Positions 26,287-34,059 of a stretch of DNA of 64,000 nucleotides are shown here, in pieces (the stretch's first letter is position 1; every line of letters starts with the position of its first letter). Under the pieces are notes generated by a model. That model made no database searches, was not told the DNA's origin, and was given only the letters and a program-made list of their open reading frames with translations. The position numbers were made by a program, and so were the translations under genes. The stretch lies in assembly GCA_945952105.1 (NCBI GenBank), contig CAMFGZ010000017.1:1-64000 (forward strand). The letters are read 5' to 3'. Source of the stretch: an uncultured Rhodospirillaceae bacterium (GTDB lineage Bacteria; Pseudomonadota; Alphaproteobacteria; Reyranellales; Reyranellaceae).

Positions 26287-27534
26287 CTAACTCTCGACGA
26301 TCCAGCGCCGCTCGCTCAGGAAGCGGGCGGTGGCGAGGCCGAGCGCCATGCCGCCGACGATGAAGCCGCAGCCGGCAAGGGCCTCGACGGCGGCCAGCAC
26401 GTTGCCTTCGTTCAGCAGCACGATGGTGCGGAAGGCGAAGATGCCGGGTGTCATGATGATGATGCTGGGCACGGTGAAGCAGATGCGCGGCTGGTGGAGC
26501 CAGTGCTTGCCCAGTGACGCCAGCAGGCCGACAGCTAGGGCGCCGACAAAGGTCGCGGCCGGCAGGATCAGCCCTGCATCGTGCAGCGCGAGCCTCAGTT
26601 CGTTGCCGATCAGCGAGAGCAGGCCGACGGTGAGGACCGTCCGCATCGGGCTGTTGTAGAGCAGGGCGAAGCCTACTCCGCCCGCAAGGCTGGCCAGTGC
26701 GCGGAACAGGAGGGTGACGGGCTCGTAGCTGAGGCCGACGTCGGGTGGCGACACGTCGGTCAGGCCGGCGATCGCCGCGACCGCCGACAGGCCGAAGGCG
26801 GCGCCGAGCAGGATCATCACGGCATAGAAGAGCCGCGCCATGCCGGCCACGGTCTGGTGCTGCACGAGGTCGAGCAGCGAGGCGACCAGCGGGAAGCCCG
26901 GCACCAGGAACAGGACCGACGAGATGAACCCGACCGCCATCGTGTCCGAGAAGCCGCGGCCGGCAAGGCCGAAGACCAGCAGGCAGTAGAGGCCCGACGC
27001 GAGCACCGCGCAGACGGCGGTGACGGCATACTGGTTGAGCTTGCGGCGGAACATCAGTGCCCGCCCGGCCTGGCCGACGGCGCCGGCCACGACCGCCGCG
27101 CCGGTCGCCAACAGGTCGCCGCCGTTCAGGTAGGAGAAGGCCGCGGATGCGAGACCGATGGCGATCGCCACCGTCGGCAGGGCATGCAGCCCCGGCGTCT
27201 TCTCGATCGCATCCAGATCCTTCGTGAGCGCCTCGGCCGTCAGGCCGGGCTTGCTGACCTCGGTCAGCCGTTCGAGTTGCCCGATCCGGTCGGCATTGAT
27301 GCCCGGCGAGCCGACGTCGCAGGTGAGCGTCGCGATCTGCCCGGCCCGTCGCGCCGTGGCCGACATGGCATCGAGCGTGACCTGCACCGACAGGCTCTCG
27401 ATGCCCATGTCATGCGCCAGGCGGACCATGGCGGCGCGCACGCGGAACGCGGTGTCGCCGGCGCGCAGCAGCATCGCGCCGAAGCGCAGCAGGACGTCCA
27501 GGGCCTCGTGAAGCTGGGCGCGCGGGTCGGCCAT
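26287..27534 (-). CDS. Threonine/serine exporter family protein (ThrE type, both domains fused)
   Basis: A 415-residue membrane protein with about ten hydrophobic helices. The N-terminal half has the soluble/first-domain motif LLRFGAMLLRAGDTAFRV and GIESLSVQVTLDAM, typical of the ThrE domain (DUF1212), and the C-terminal half contains the second (DUF3815-type) helices (VPSIIIMTPGIFAF). The two domains are separate proteins in some bacteria; here they are fused as in Corynebacterium ThrE. Function: likely amino-acid export. Its ATG shares one base with the stop of mqo (TGATG). Confidence 0.85.
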   Translation of the reverse strand: MADPRAQLHEALDVLLRFGAMLLRAGDTAFRVRAAMVRLAHDMGIESLSVQVTLDAMSATARRAGQIATLTCDVGSPGINADRIGQLERLTEVSKPGLTAEALTKDLDAIEKTPGLHALPTVAIAIGLASAAFSYLNGGDLLATGAAVVAGAVGQAGRALMFRRKLNQYAVTAVCAVLASGLYCLLVFGLAGRGFSDTMAVGFISSVLFLVPGFPLVASLLDLVQHQTVAGMARLFYAVMILLGAAFGLSAVAAIAGLTDVSPPDVGLSYEPVTLLFRALASLAGGVGFALLYNSPMRTVLTVGLLSLIGNELRLALHDAGLILPAATFVGALAVGLLASLGKHWLHQPRICFTVPSIIIMTPGIFAFRTIVLLNEGNVLAAVEALAGCGFIVGGMALGLATARFLSERRWIVES

Positions 27535-29027
27535 CAGACCGTGTGGAGGCCCAGCACTTCGGCGGTGTCCTTGCGGACGCGCTCGACCAGAGCTGCGTCG
27601 GTCTTCAGGTCCTGTCCGTAGGACGGGATCATCTCCTTGAGCTTGGGCACCCAGTGTCCGGTGAGTTGCTCGTGGAAGCAGTTCTCCAGCATGTGGACCA
27701 TGATCCAGACGGCGGTCGAGGCGCCCGGCGAGGCGCCGAGCAGGGCCACGATCGACGAATCGGCCGAGTGGACGATCTCGGTGCCGAATTCCAGCTTGCC
27801 GGTGCGTGCCACGTCCTTCCGGATGATCTGCACGCGCTGGCCGGCGACGTCGAACTCCCAGTCCTTCTCGTCGAGATTGGGATAGAATTCGCGCAACGCC
27901 TCGAAACGGTGTGCCTTGGTCTGCAGCACCTGCCCGACCAGGTATTCCTCGAGCGGGAGATTGTCGCGCGCGACCGCGAGCAGCTGCAGGAGATTGTCAG
28001 GCCGCAGCGACAGCGGCAGGTCGAACATCGAGCCATGCTTCAGGAACTTGGTCGAGAAGCCGGCATAGGGTCCGAACAGGATCCAGCGCTTGCCGTCGAC
28101 ATAGCGCGTGTCGAGGTGCGGGACCGACATCGGCGGCGATCCGGTCGCCGCCATGCCGTAGACCTTGGCCATGTGACGCGTGGCGATTTCCTGCTTGCCC
28201 GAGCGCAGCCAGATGCCGCTGACCGGGAAGCCCGCGAAGCCGTCGGCCTCGGGAATGCCCGACTTCTGCAGCAGCGTCAGCGCCGCGCCGCCGGCGCCGA
28301 GGAACACGTAGCGCGCGCCCAGCGACGTCCTGGCATGGGTCTTCTCGTCCTTGGCCTCGATCGTCCAGCCGCCGTCCGGCCGCCGATGAAGGCCGGTGAC
28401 CTCCTGCGAGAAGTCGATCGAGAAGCCGTCCTGGCGGCGCAGGTAATTCAGGAGATTGGTGGTGAGCGCGCCGTAATTCACGTCGGCGCCGGTGATCATG
28501 CGCGTCGCGGCGACGGGCTGGTTGGGATCGCGGCCCTCCATGATCAGCGGCGCCCACTCCGCGATCTGCTTGTGATCCTCGGAATAGTCCATGCCGCGGT
28601 AGCAGTGATGGGCGCTCATCGCCGCGTGGCGCTTCTTCAGGAAGGCCTGGCGGTCGGCGCCGATCACGAAGCTCATGTGCGGCACGGGATGGATGAACGA
28701 ATCCGCCCGCTGGATCGCGCCCTTCTTGATCAGGTACGACCAGAATTGCCGTGACATGTCGAACTCGACATTGACCTCGAGCGCCTTGGAGATGTCGACG
28801 CTTCCGTCGGGCCTCTGCGGCGTGTAGTTCAGCTCGCAGTTCGCTGCATGGCCGGTGCCGGCGTTGTTCCAGGGCCCGGAGCTTTCCTGCGCCTCGCCCT
28901 CGAGCCGCTCGAGGATCTTGATCTTGAGATGCGGCTGCAGCTCCTTGAGGAACGTGGCCAGCGTCATGCTCATGATGCCGGCGCCGACCAGGACGACGTC
29001 GAAGTCGCCGGTGTGATTGTCTGCCAT
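27534..29027 (-). CDS. mqo: Malate:quinone oxidoreductase
   Basis: A 497-residue FAD-dependent peripheral membrane enzyme that oxidises malate to oxaloacetate and reduces quinone. The FAD dinucleotide fold is DVVLVGAGIMSMTLATFLKEL and the family blocks WNNAGTGHAANCELNYTP, PHLDTRYVDGKRWILFGPYAGFSTKFLK, and GASPGAST are present. It has a strong SD (AGGAGAG) before ATG 29027. The cupin gene lies 9 nt upstream and thrE overlaps downstream, so the three genes cupin, mqo and thrE are probably co-transcribed. Confidence 0.97.
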   Translation of the reverse strand: MADNHTGDFDVVLVGAGIMSMTLATFLKELQPHLKIKILERLEGEAQESSGPWNNAGTGHAANCELNYTPQRPDGSVDISKALEVNVEFDMSRQFWSYLIKKGAIQRADSFIHPVPHMSFVIGADRQAFLKKRHAAMSAHHCYRGMDYSEDHKQIAEWAPLIMEGRDPNQPVAATRMITGADVNYGALTTNLLNYLRRQDGFSIDFSQEVTGLHRRPDGGWTIEAKDEKTHARTSLGARYVFLGAGGAALTLLQKSGIPEADGFAGFPVSGIWLRSGKQEIATRHMAKVYGMAATGSPPMSVPHLDTRYVDGKRWILFGPYAGFSTKFLKHGSMFDLPLSLRPDNLLQLLAVARDNLPLEEYLVGQVLQTKAHRFEALREFYPNLDEKDWEFDVAGQRVQIIRKDVARTGKLEFGTEIVHSADSSIVALLGASPGASTAVWIMVHMLENCFHEQLTGHWVPKLKEMIPSYGQDLKTDAALVERVRKDTAEVLGLHTV

Positions 29028-29036
29028 CGAACTCTC

Positions 29037-29438
29037 CTATCGGCGGTCTTCGGGGGTGGCACGCTTGAACGGAACGGGCGCATCCTTGCCCAGCACGACG
29101 TAGAGACGCCGCCAGGGCTGGTCGTCGACCAATCTCCAGGTATGGCCGCCGCCGGTCGTGTCCTCGGCCAGCAGGATGTCGCCGGGCGCGAGCGTGAAAT
29201 GCTGTTCGCCGCGGGTCTTGAAGTCGAGCGTACCGCTCAGGGTGATGACGAGCTGGCGGACCGGCGCGGTGTGCCAGGCGTAGGTGCCGCCAGGCTCGGT
29301 CTCCTGGAGCGACGCGCTGGTGACGTCGATCTTGCCGCTGAGCAGGTCGCCATGCGCGCCCGGCTTGAGGTCGATCCAGCCTTCCTCGATGTGCGAGTTC
29401 TGGTCCTCACCCGTCCAAATCCGCACGCACCGAATCAT
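29037..29438 (-). CDS. Cupin-domain protein
   Basis: A 133-residue single cupin, likely small-molecule binding or regulatory. Cupin motif 1 is GGTYAWHTAPVRQLVITLSG, and motif 2 is LAPGDILLAEDTTGGGHTW. The metal-ligand pattern is thin (one His per motif), so it may not be an active dioxygenase. It starts 142 nt before the divergent 8-oxoguanine deaminase-like gene and precedes mqo by 9 nt. Confidence 0.85.
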   Translation of the reverse strand: MIRCVRIWTGEDQNSHIEEGWIDLKPGAHGDLLSGKIDVTSASLQETEPGGTYAWHTAPVRQLVITLSGTLDFKTRGEQHFTLAPGDILLAEDTTGGGHTWRLVDDQPWRRLYVVLGKDAPVPFKRATPEDRR

Positions 29439-29579
29439 GCCGTCGCCCTTGCCTGTGCACCGTTCGAGCGACGGTAGTACGGGCCCTTACGGCTGGCAAC
29501 AAAGCGCTCGATGCATTAAGGCAGATCAAGCGGCACGATTCGAATCTGCCGCCGGCCCGAAGGCGGGAGTGACGGCAAG

Positions 29580-30989
29580 ATGACGACGCTATTGGTGAAG
29601 AACGCGTTCGTCGTCACCATGGACGAGCAGCGCCGCGAACTCGCCGACGGCGGGCTCTATGCGGTCGACGGTGTCATCCGCGGCGTCGGCCCCGCCTCGT
29701 CGCTGCCGTCTACGGCCGACACGGTCATGGACCTCAAGGGGCATATCGTCCTGCCGGGCCTGATCAACGGGCACCATCATCTCGACCAGACACTGACACG
29801 CGCTCTGCCGGCGGCGCAGGACAACAACCTCTTCCGCTGGCTGAAAGCCCATTACGGGCTGTGGGCGGCGCGCACGCCCGAGGCGAGCCGCACCGCGACG
29901 CTGGTGGGCTGCGCGGAGCTCGCCTTGTCAGGCTGCACGACGGTGTTCGATCACGCCTATGTCTTCCGCAACGGTTGCGCCGTCGACGACCAGATCGCGG
30001 CGGCGAACGAGATCGGCATTCGCTTCGCCGTCTCGCGAGGCTCGATGTCGCTTGGCCAGTCGAAGGGAGGTCTGCCGCCGGACTCCTGTGTCGAGGACGA
30101 GGACGACATCCTGAAGGACTGCGAGCGGGTCATCGGCCGTTACCACGATGCGACGCCAGGCTCGATGACGCAGATCGTGCTGGCGCCGTGTTCGCCGTTC
30201 TCCGTGACGCCCGAACTCCTGCGCCAGTCCGCGGCGATGGGCCGGCGGCATGGCGTTCGCCTGCATACCCATCTCTGCGAGACGATCGACGAGGAGCATT
30301 ACACGCTGCAACGTTACGGCATGCGCCCCGTGGAATACATGCGCTCGGTCGACTGGGCCGGCAACGACGTGTGGTACGCCCACGCCATCCACGTGAACGA
30401 TGCGGAAATCCTCGAATTCGCCCGCGCGGGAATCGGCGCCTGCCATTGCCCGTGCTCGAACATGCGGCTGGCTTCGGGCATCGCGCCGGTGATGAAGTAT
30501 CGCCGCGCCGGCGTGAAGGTCGGCATCGGCGTCGATGGCTCCGCCAGCAACGACGGCAACCACATGCTGGGCGAGGTGCGGCAGGCACTGCTGCTGGCCC
30601 GCCTGCAGATCGGCCTGCGCCCGCCGGAAGGCCCGGATACGACGCTTTCGACGTCGGACCCGGGGCGAGACGGCGAATGGATGACCGCGCGCCAGGCGCT
30701 CGAACTGGCCACCTTGGGCGGCGCCGCGCTGCTGGGCCGCGACGACATCGGCTCACTGGTCGTCGGCAAGCAGTGCGATTTTTTCGCGCTGAATCTCGAC
30801 ACCGTGGCATATGCCGGAGCCTTGGCCGACCCCGTGGCCGCGATCCTTTTTTGCGCGCCTCAGGCAGCCCGCCATACTGTCGTCGCCGGCCGCCCGGTGG
30901 TCCGCGACGGGAGGGTCGTGACGATCGATCTGGAACGCACGGTGGCTGAGCACAACCGGCATGCGGCGCGCTTGGCGGCCATCGCCTGA
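29580..30989 (+). CDS. 8-oxoguanine deaminase-like amidohydrolase
   Basis: A 469-residue metal-dependent deaminase of the amidohydrolase superfamily (cytosine/guanine deaminase-like branch). Motifs: LPGLINGHHHLDQTLTRAL (metal His-x-His), HTHLCETIDEE (metal His), HAIHVNDAEI (metal His), and GVDGSASNDGNHM (metal Asp). The overall pattern is closest to 8-oxoguanine deaminase (Pseudomonas PA0142 type) or related hydroxydechloroatrazine-like enzymes, which convert 8-oxoguanine to urate. RBS GGGAG precedes ATG 29580. Confidence 0.85.
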   Translation: MTTLLVKNAFVVTMDEQRRELADGGLYAVDGVIRGVGPASSLPSTADTVMDLKGHIVLPGLINGHHHLDQTLTRALPAAQDNNLFRWLKAHYGLWAARTPEASRTATLVGCAELALSGCTTVFDHAYVFRNGCAVDDQIAAANEIGIRFAVSRGSMSLGQSKGGLPPDSCVEDEDDILKDCERVIGRYHDATPGSMTQIVLAPCSPFSVTPELLRQSAAMGRRHGVRLHTHLCETIDEEHYTLQRYGMRPVEYMRSVDWAGNDVWYAHAIHVNDAEILEFARAGIGACHCPCSNMRLASGIAPVMKYRRAGVKVGIGVDGSASNDGNHMLGEVRQALLLARLQIGLRPPEGPDTTLSTSDPGRDGEWMTARQALELATLGGAALLGRDDIGSLVVGKQCDFFALNLDTVAYAGALADPVAAILFCAPQAARHTVVAGRPVVRDGRVVTIDLERTVAEHNRHAARLAAIA

Positions 30990-31041
30990 CGGCCCAAACA
31001 GGATTCCCCAAAGCCCGGGGTTTGAGCTAGAAGAAGCGCAC

Positions 31042-31118
31042 GTCCTCGTAGCTCAGCCGGATAGAGCAGCGGTTTCCTAAACCGGAGGTCGGAGGTTCGA
31101 ATCCTCTCGAGGACGCCA
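31042..31118 (+). tRNA. tRNA-Arg (anticodon CCT)
   Basis: A 77-nt cloverleaf. The acceptor stem GTCCTCG/CGAGGAC is perfect, the D arm GCTC...GAGC and T arm GGAGG-TTCGAAT-CCTCT (one G-T wobble) are standard, and 3' CCA is encoded at 31116-31118. The anticodon loop TTCCTAA gives CCT, decoding AGG arginine. The anticodon stem GCGGT/ACCGG has a G-G opposition at pair 27-43. No tRNA partner or rRNA gene is nearby. Confidence 0.96.
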
Positions 31119-31151
31119 TCTTCCCTGAGCGGCGCCCTGTTCCTCTGATGG

Positions 31152-31229
31152 TTAGCGCCAGAAGAGCGCAAGCAGGATGATGATGGGAATCGGAACCCCG
31201 ATAAGCCACAGCAGGATCGAACGGCCCAT
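31152..31229 (-). CDS. 25-residue hydrophobic membrane peptide
   Basis: A tiny open frame starting at ATG 31229, preceded by GAGGAG at 31242-31237 (7 nt spacing), a strong Shine-Dalgarno. The product is almost wholly hydrophobic with a Pro pair in the middle (LLWLIGVPIPIIILLAL) and ends Phe-Trp-Arg. I recognise very similar 25-residue peptides in other alphaproteobacteria, all annotated as hypothetical. It lies between the tRNA-Arg gene and the divergent response regulator. Function unknown. Confidence 0.65.
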   Translation of the reverse strand: MGRSILLWLIGVPIPIIILLALFWR

Positions 31230-31351
31230 TTGACGTCTCCTCGAGTCAGGCGGATTTGACATGCAAACGGACGGCGCCGGCCGGGGTTGCGTCGCATCGC
31301 AACTTGAGGATCATGCAGGCGTTCATGCTGCGCTGACTGGAGTACGCGTCC

Positions 31352-31720
31352 TTGGCTCTTCTCGATGGCCGCACGATCCTCATCGTCGAAAACGATCCGG
31401 CCATCGGGCTGGACGTCAGGGCGACTCTCTTTTCGGCGGGAGCGATCCCCGTCGGTCCCGCCAACAGCGTCGAAGCGGCCTTCGCGCTGATTTCGGACAA
31501 TGCCATCGACGGCGCCATCCTCGACATCCGGCTGCACAAGGACGAACTGGTGTTCCCCGTCGCCGACACGTTGCAGGCCCTGCGCGTACCCTATGTTTTT
31601 GCGAGCGGCCGTTCGACCGCTCTCATGCCGCTTCGTCATGGCGACAGGCCGTTCTTCGACAAGCCGTTCCGTGCCGAGGAGATCGTCGAGGCGCTGGCAA
31701 AGCTGCTGGACCGGGAATAG
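31352..31720 (+). CDS. Single-domain response regulator
   Basis: A 122-residue CheY-like receiver domain with no output domain. Conserved sites are the acidic pair (ILIVENDPAI), the phosphoacceptor Asp in GAILDIRL, Ser in FASGRS and Lys in FFDKPF. The TTG at 31352 is chosen as start because it gives the correct N-terminus and GGAG lies 9 nt upstream. No histidine kinase is adjacent, so its kinase partner is elsewhere. Confidence 0.9.
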   Translation: MALLDGRTILIVENDPAIGLDVRATLFSAGAIPVGPANSVEAAFALISDNAIDGAILDIRLHKDELVFPVADTLQALRVPYVFASGRSTALMPLRHGDRPFFDKPFRAEEIVEALAKLLDRE

Positions 31721-31741
31721 CGGGCGATCTTCGGGGTTTCT

Positions 31742-32962
31742 TCAGAACTTCCGCCGAAAGGAGAAGAGATCGCCATCGGGATCGTCACGGCCGGCTATCG
31801 CGGCCGAGAGGATCTGCGAGGAGAGCATCGAGAAGGTGATGCCATTGCCGCCATAGCCGAGGGCGGCGAAACAATTTCTCATGCCGGGCACGGCGCCGAT
31901 CGAAGGCGATCCCGTGGGGGAGGCGCCGAAGCTGCCCGCCCAGGCATAGTCCGCTGTGGGATCGAGGTGCGGCATCAGGCGCGCGAGCTTGTCCTGCAGT
32001 GCCGCGATCTTCTCGGGGATGAGCGAGTCGCGCGTGTCCTGATCGATCGAGGCCTCGTCCTCGCCACCGCAGAGGATGCGGCCCGCCGGTCCCACGCGCA
32101 GGTAGAGATAGGGGTCGGAAGCCTCGCTGATCATCACCTCATCGTGCCAGGCGGCGCGGGGCTGGGGGCGCGTCGCGAGCGCCCAGGTCGAGGTGATACG
32201 ATGGCCTTTGCGCGGAACGCCCTTCGGCATCTCGTAACCGGTAGCGAAGACGACGGTCTGCGCGCGGATCGTGGGGCCTTTGGTCTGGACGACCACGCCC
32301 GATCGAAGAGGCTCGACGTCCATCGCCTCGACCGGAGCGTAGAGGCGTGCCTTGCGCGCCAGCGCGGTGCGCAGGAAGCCGGCCGCGAGTTTTCGCGGAT
32401 CTGTGGCGAGGCCGCCATGCCCCAGCAGTGCGGCGCGGCCCGCAATGCCGTAGACGCTATCGACTTCGCCCCTGGAGAGGAACGAGACTTCGAAGCCGGC
32501 GCGTTGCCGGGCCTTCGCCTCCTCGCGAAGTCCGTCGGCGTCCAGCACGTCGCCTTGCAGGTAAAGAGAACTGCGGCGAACGCAGCCCTCCCCAAGGCCC
32601 AGGCGGTGCAAGCGCTCGTCGAGCGCATCAAGGGCCAGCTTGGAGCGTCGCCAAAGGCGTTCGGCCCGCGAGAGTCCGATTTGGCGGCTGAGCCGGCTCA
32701 ACGGAACATCGAGCTCGTATTGCAGCAGGGCGGTGGAGGCCGTCGTCGAACCTGCCAGAGGCCCGCGCCGGTCGATCACCACGACGTCGAGCCCGTCTTC
32801 GGTCAACCGTTCGGCGATCATTGCACCGCTGATGCCGGCGCCGATCACGAGGACGTCGCAACGCAGATCGCGCCGGAGCTGCCGAATGGCGATTTTGGGA
32901 CGCGGCAGGTCCTGCCACACGCTGCGCCCCGTCCTCAGTTTTCGGTGGCGGGTGGCGCTCAA
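31742..32962 (-). CDS. FAD-dependent oxidoreductase (DAO family)
   Basis: A 406-residue flavoenzyme of the D-amino-acid-oxidase fold. The FAD motif CDVLVIGAGISGAMIAERL is followed by the conserved acidic DVVVIDRRGPLAGSTTAST, and the C-terminal FAD-site GYGGNGITFSML is typical. The open frame runs to 33130, but the extra residues have no homology and overlap the divergent PPOX gene; TTG 32962, with AGGA 7 nt upstream, is the better start. Substrate unknown (secondary amine or glycine derivative). It is divergent from the PPOX gene. Confidence 0.83.
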   Translation of the reverse strand: MSATRHRKLRTGRSVWQDLPRPKIAIRQLRRDLRCDVLVIGAGISGAMIAERLTEDGLDVVVIDRRGPLAGSTTASTALLQYELDVPLSRLSRQIGLSRAERLWRRSKLALDALDERLHRLGLGEGCVRRSSLYLQGDVLDADGLREEAKARQRAGFEVSFLSRGEVDSVYGIAGRAALLGHGGLATDPRKLAAGFLRTALARKARLYAPVEAMDVEPLRSGVVVQTKGPTIRAQTVVFATGYEMPKGVPRKGHRITSTWALATRPQPRAAWHDEVMISEASDPYLYLRVGPAGRILCGGEDEASIDQDTRDSLIPEKIAALQDKLARLMPHLDPTADYAWAGSFGASPTGSPSIGAVPGMRNCFAALGYGGNGITFSMLSSQILSAAIAGRDDPDGDLFSFRRKF

Positions 32963-33074
32963 TGAACTGTCCTGCGGGAAAGCACGTCGGGTAACGCGGG
33001 AGGCGGAGCTGCGTTGCAACGGCTCCCGGCCCTGCGCGTTGGCGCGCGGTAAGCTCCATTGAAAGGAACGAACG

Positions 33075-33575
33075 ATGCCCACGCCCAAGGAAATCGAAGA
33101 AAAATTCTGGTCGGCCCTGAAGTCCGACATGACAATGATGCTGGGCCTCGACGGCGTCGAGGACGGCCACGCCCGGCCGATGACGGCTCAGCTCGAGGGC
33201 GAGCGCGGGCCGATCTGGTTCTTTACCAGCCGTGACAATGCGATCGTGCAGAAGCTCGGCGCCGGCGAGGGGCACGGCAATCGCGCCATCGCGACCTTCA
33301 CCTCGAAGGGCCATGACCTGTTCGCCACGGTCCACGGCGGCCTGTCGATCGACAACGATCCGGCGATGATCGATCGGTTGTGGAATCGCTTCGTTGCCGC
33401 CTGGTACGAGGGTGGCAAGACCGACCCCAAGTTGGTGCTGCTGCGGCTCGATGCCGAGCGCGCGGAAATCTGGCTCGATGCGTCGAGCGTGATCGCCGGC
33501 ATCAAGATGCTGCTCGGGGTCGACCCCAAGCCCGACTACAAGGACAAGGTAGCCCAGGTTTCCCTGCGGGCCTGA
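33075..33575 (+). CDS. Pyridoxamine-5'-phosphate-oxidase-fold general stress protein
   Basis: A 166-residue split beta-barrel protein of the 'general stress protein 26' type. The fold is visible from FWSALKSDMTMMLGLDG, RPMTAQLEGERGPIWFFTSRD and WNRFVAAWYEGGKTDPKLVLLRLD. Such proteins bind FMN or FAD and are induced by stress, but do not have a demonstrated pyridoxamine-phosphate oxidase activity. It is 3 nt upstream of the DUF2892 gene. Confidence 0.9.
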   Translation: MPTPKEIEEKFWSALKSDMTMMLGLDGVEDGHARPMTAQLEGERGPIWFFTSRDNAIVQKLGAGEGHGNRAIATFTSKGHDLFATVHGGLSIDNDPAMIDRLWNRFVAAWYEGGKTDPKLVLLRLDAERAEIWLDASSVIAGIKMLLGVDPKPDYKDKVAQVSLRA

Positions 33576-33578
33576 ACG

Positions 33579-34031
33579 ATGCCGACGACGACCATCAATC
33601 GCGTGCCGCTCAACACCACGCAGGCGGTCAACAGCCGCATCGAGGCGGCGACCGGCGCACGCATCCGCTACTGCGCCGGCAATCCGCTACGGATCGAGCG
33701 GCGGCTGCGCGAACTCGATCGCGAATGGGACATCGAACGCGTGCTGGAGACCAATGCGTCGGTGGTGGCGTTCCTCGGCCTCGTGCTGGGAAGCGCGGTC
33801 AACCGCCGCTGGCTGTTCGTGCCGGCGGCGGTGACGGCCTTCCTGTTCCAGCATGCGGTGCAGGGGTGGTGCCCGCCGCTGCCGGTCCTCCGGCGGATGG
33901 GGGTGCGGACGTCGCGCGAGATCGAGATCGAGCGGGTGGCGTTGAAGATCCTGCGCGGCGATTTCGAGGAAAGCGCCATGCCGCGCAGCCGCCGCCTCGC
34001 CCGGAACGTCATCGAGATCGCCCGCGCCTGA
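33579..34031 (+). CDS. DUF2892 / YgaP-type membrane protein
   Basis: A 150-residue protein with two adjacent hydrophobic helices (NASVVAFLGLVLGSAVN and WLFVPAAVTAFLFQHAVQG) that match the YgaP-like transmembrane domain (DUF2892), and a Cys after the second helix (QGWCPPLPVLRRMG). The N-terminal ~50 residues and the C-terminal arm (GVRTSREIEIERVALKIL) are soluble. No rhodanese domain. It follows the PPOX gene by 3 nt, so the two are an operon, and it is convergent with the RND pump. Confidence 0.8.
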   Translation: MPTTTINRVPLNTTQAVNSRIEAATGARIRYCAGNPLRIERRLRELDREWDIERVLETNASVVAFLGLVLGSAVNRRWLFVPAAVTAFLFQHAVQGWCPPLPVLRRMGVRTSREIEIERVALKILRGDFEESAMPRSRRLARNVIEIARA

Positions 34032-34059
34032 AGCGCGGGCGGCTCGCCGCGGCAATAAC

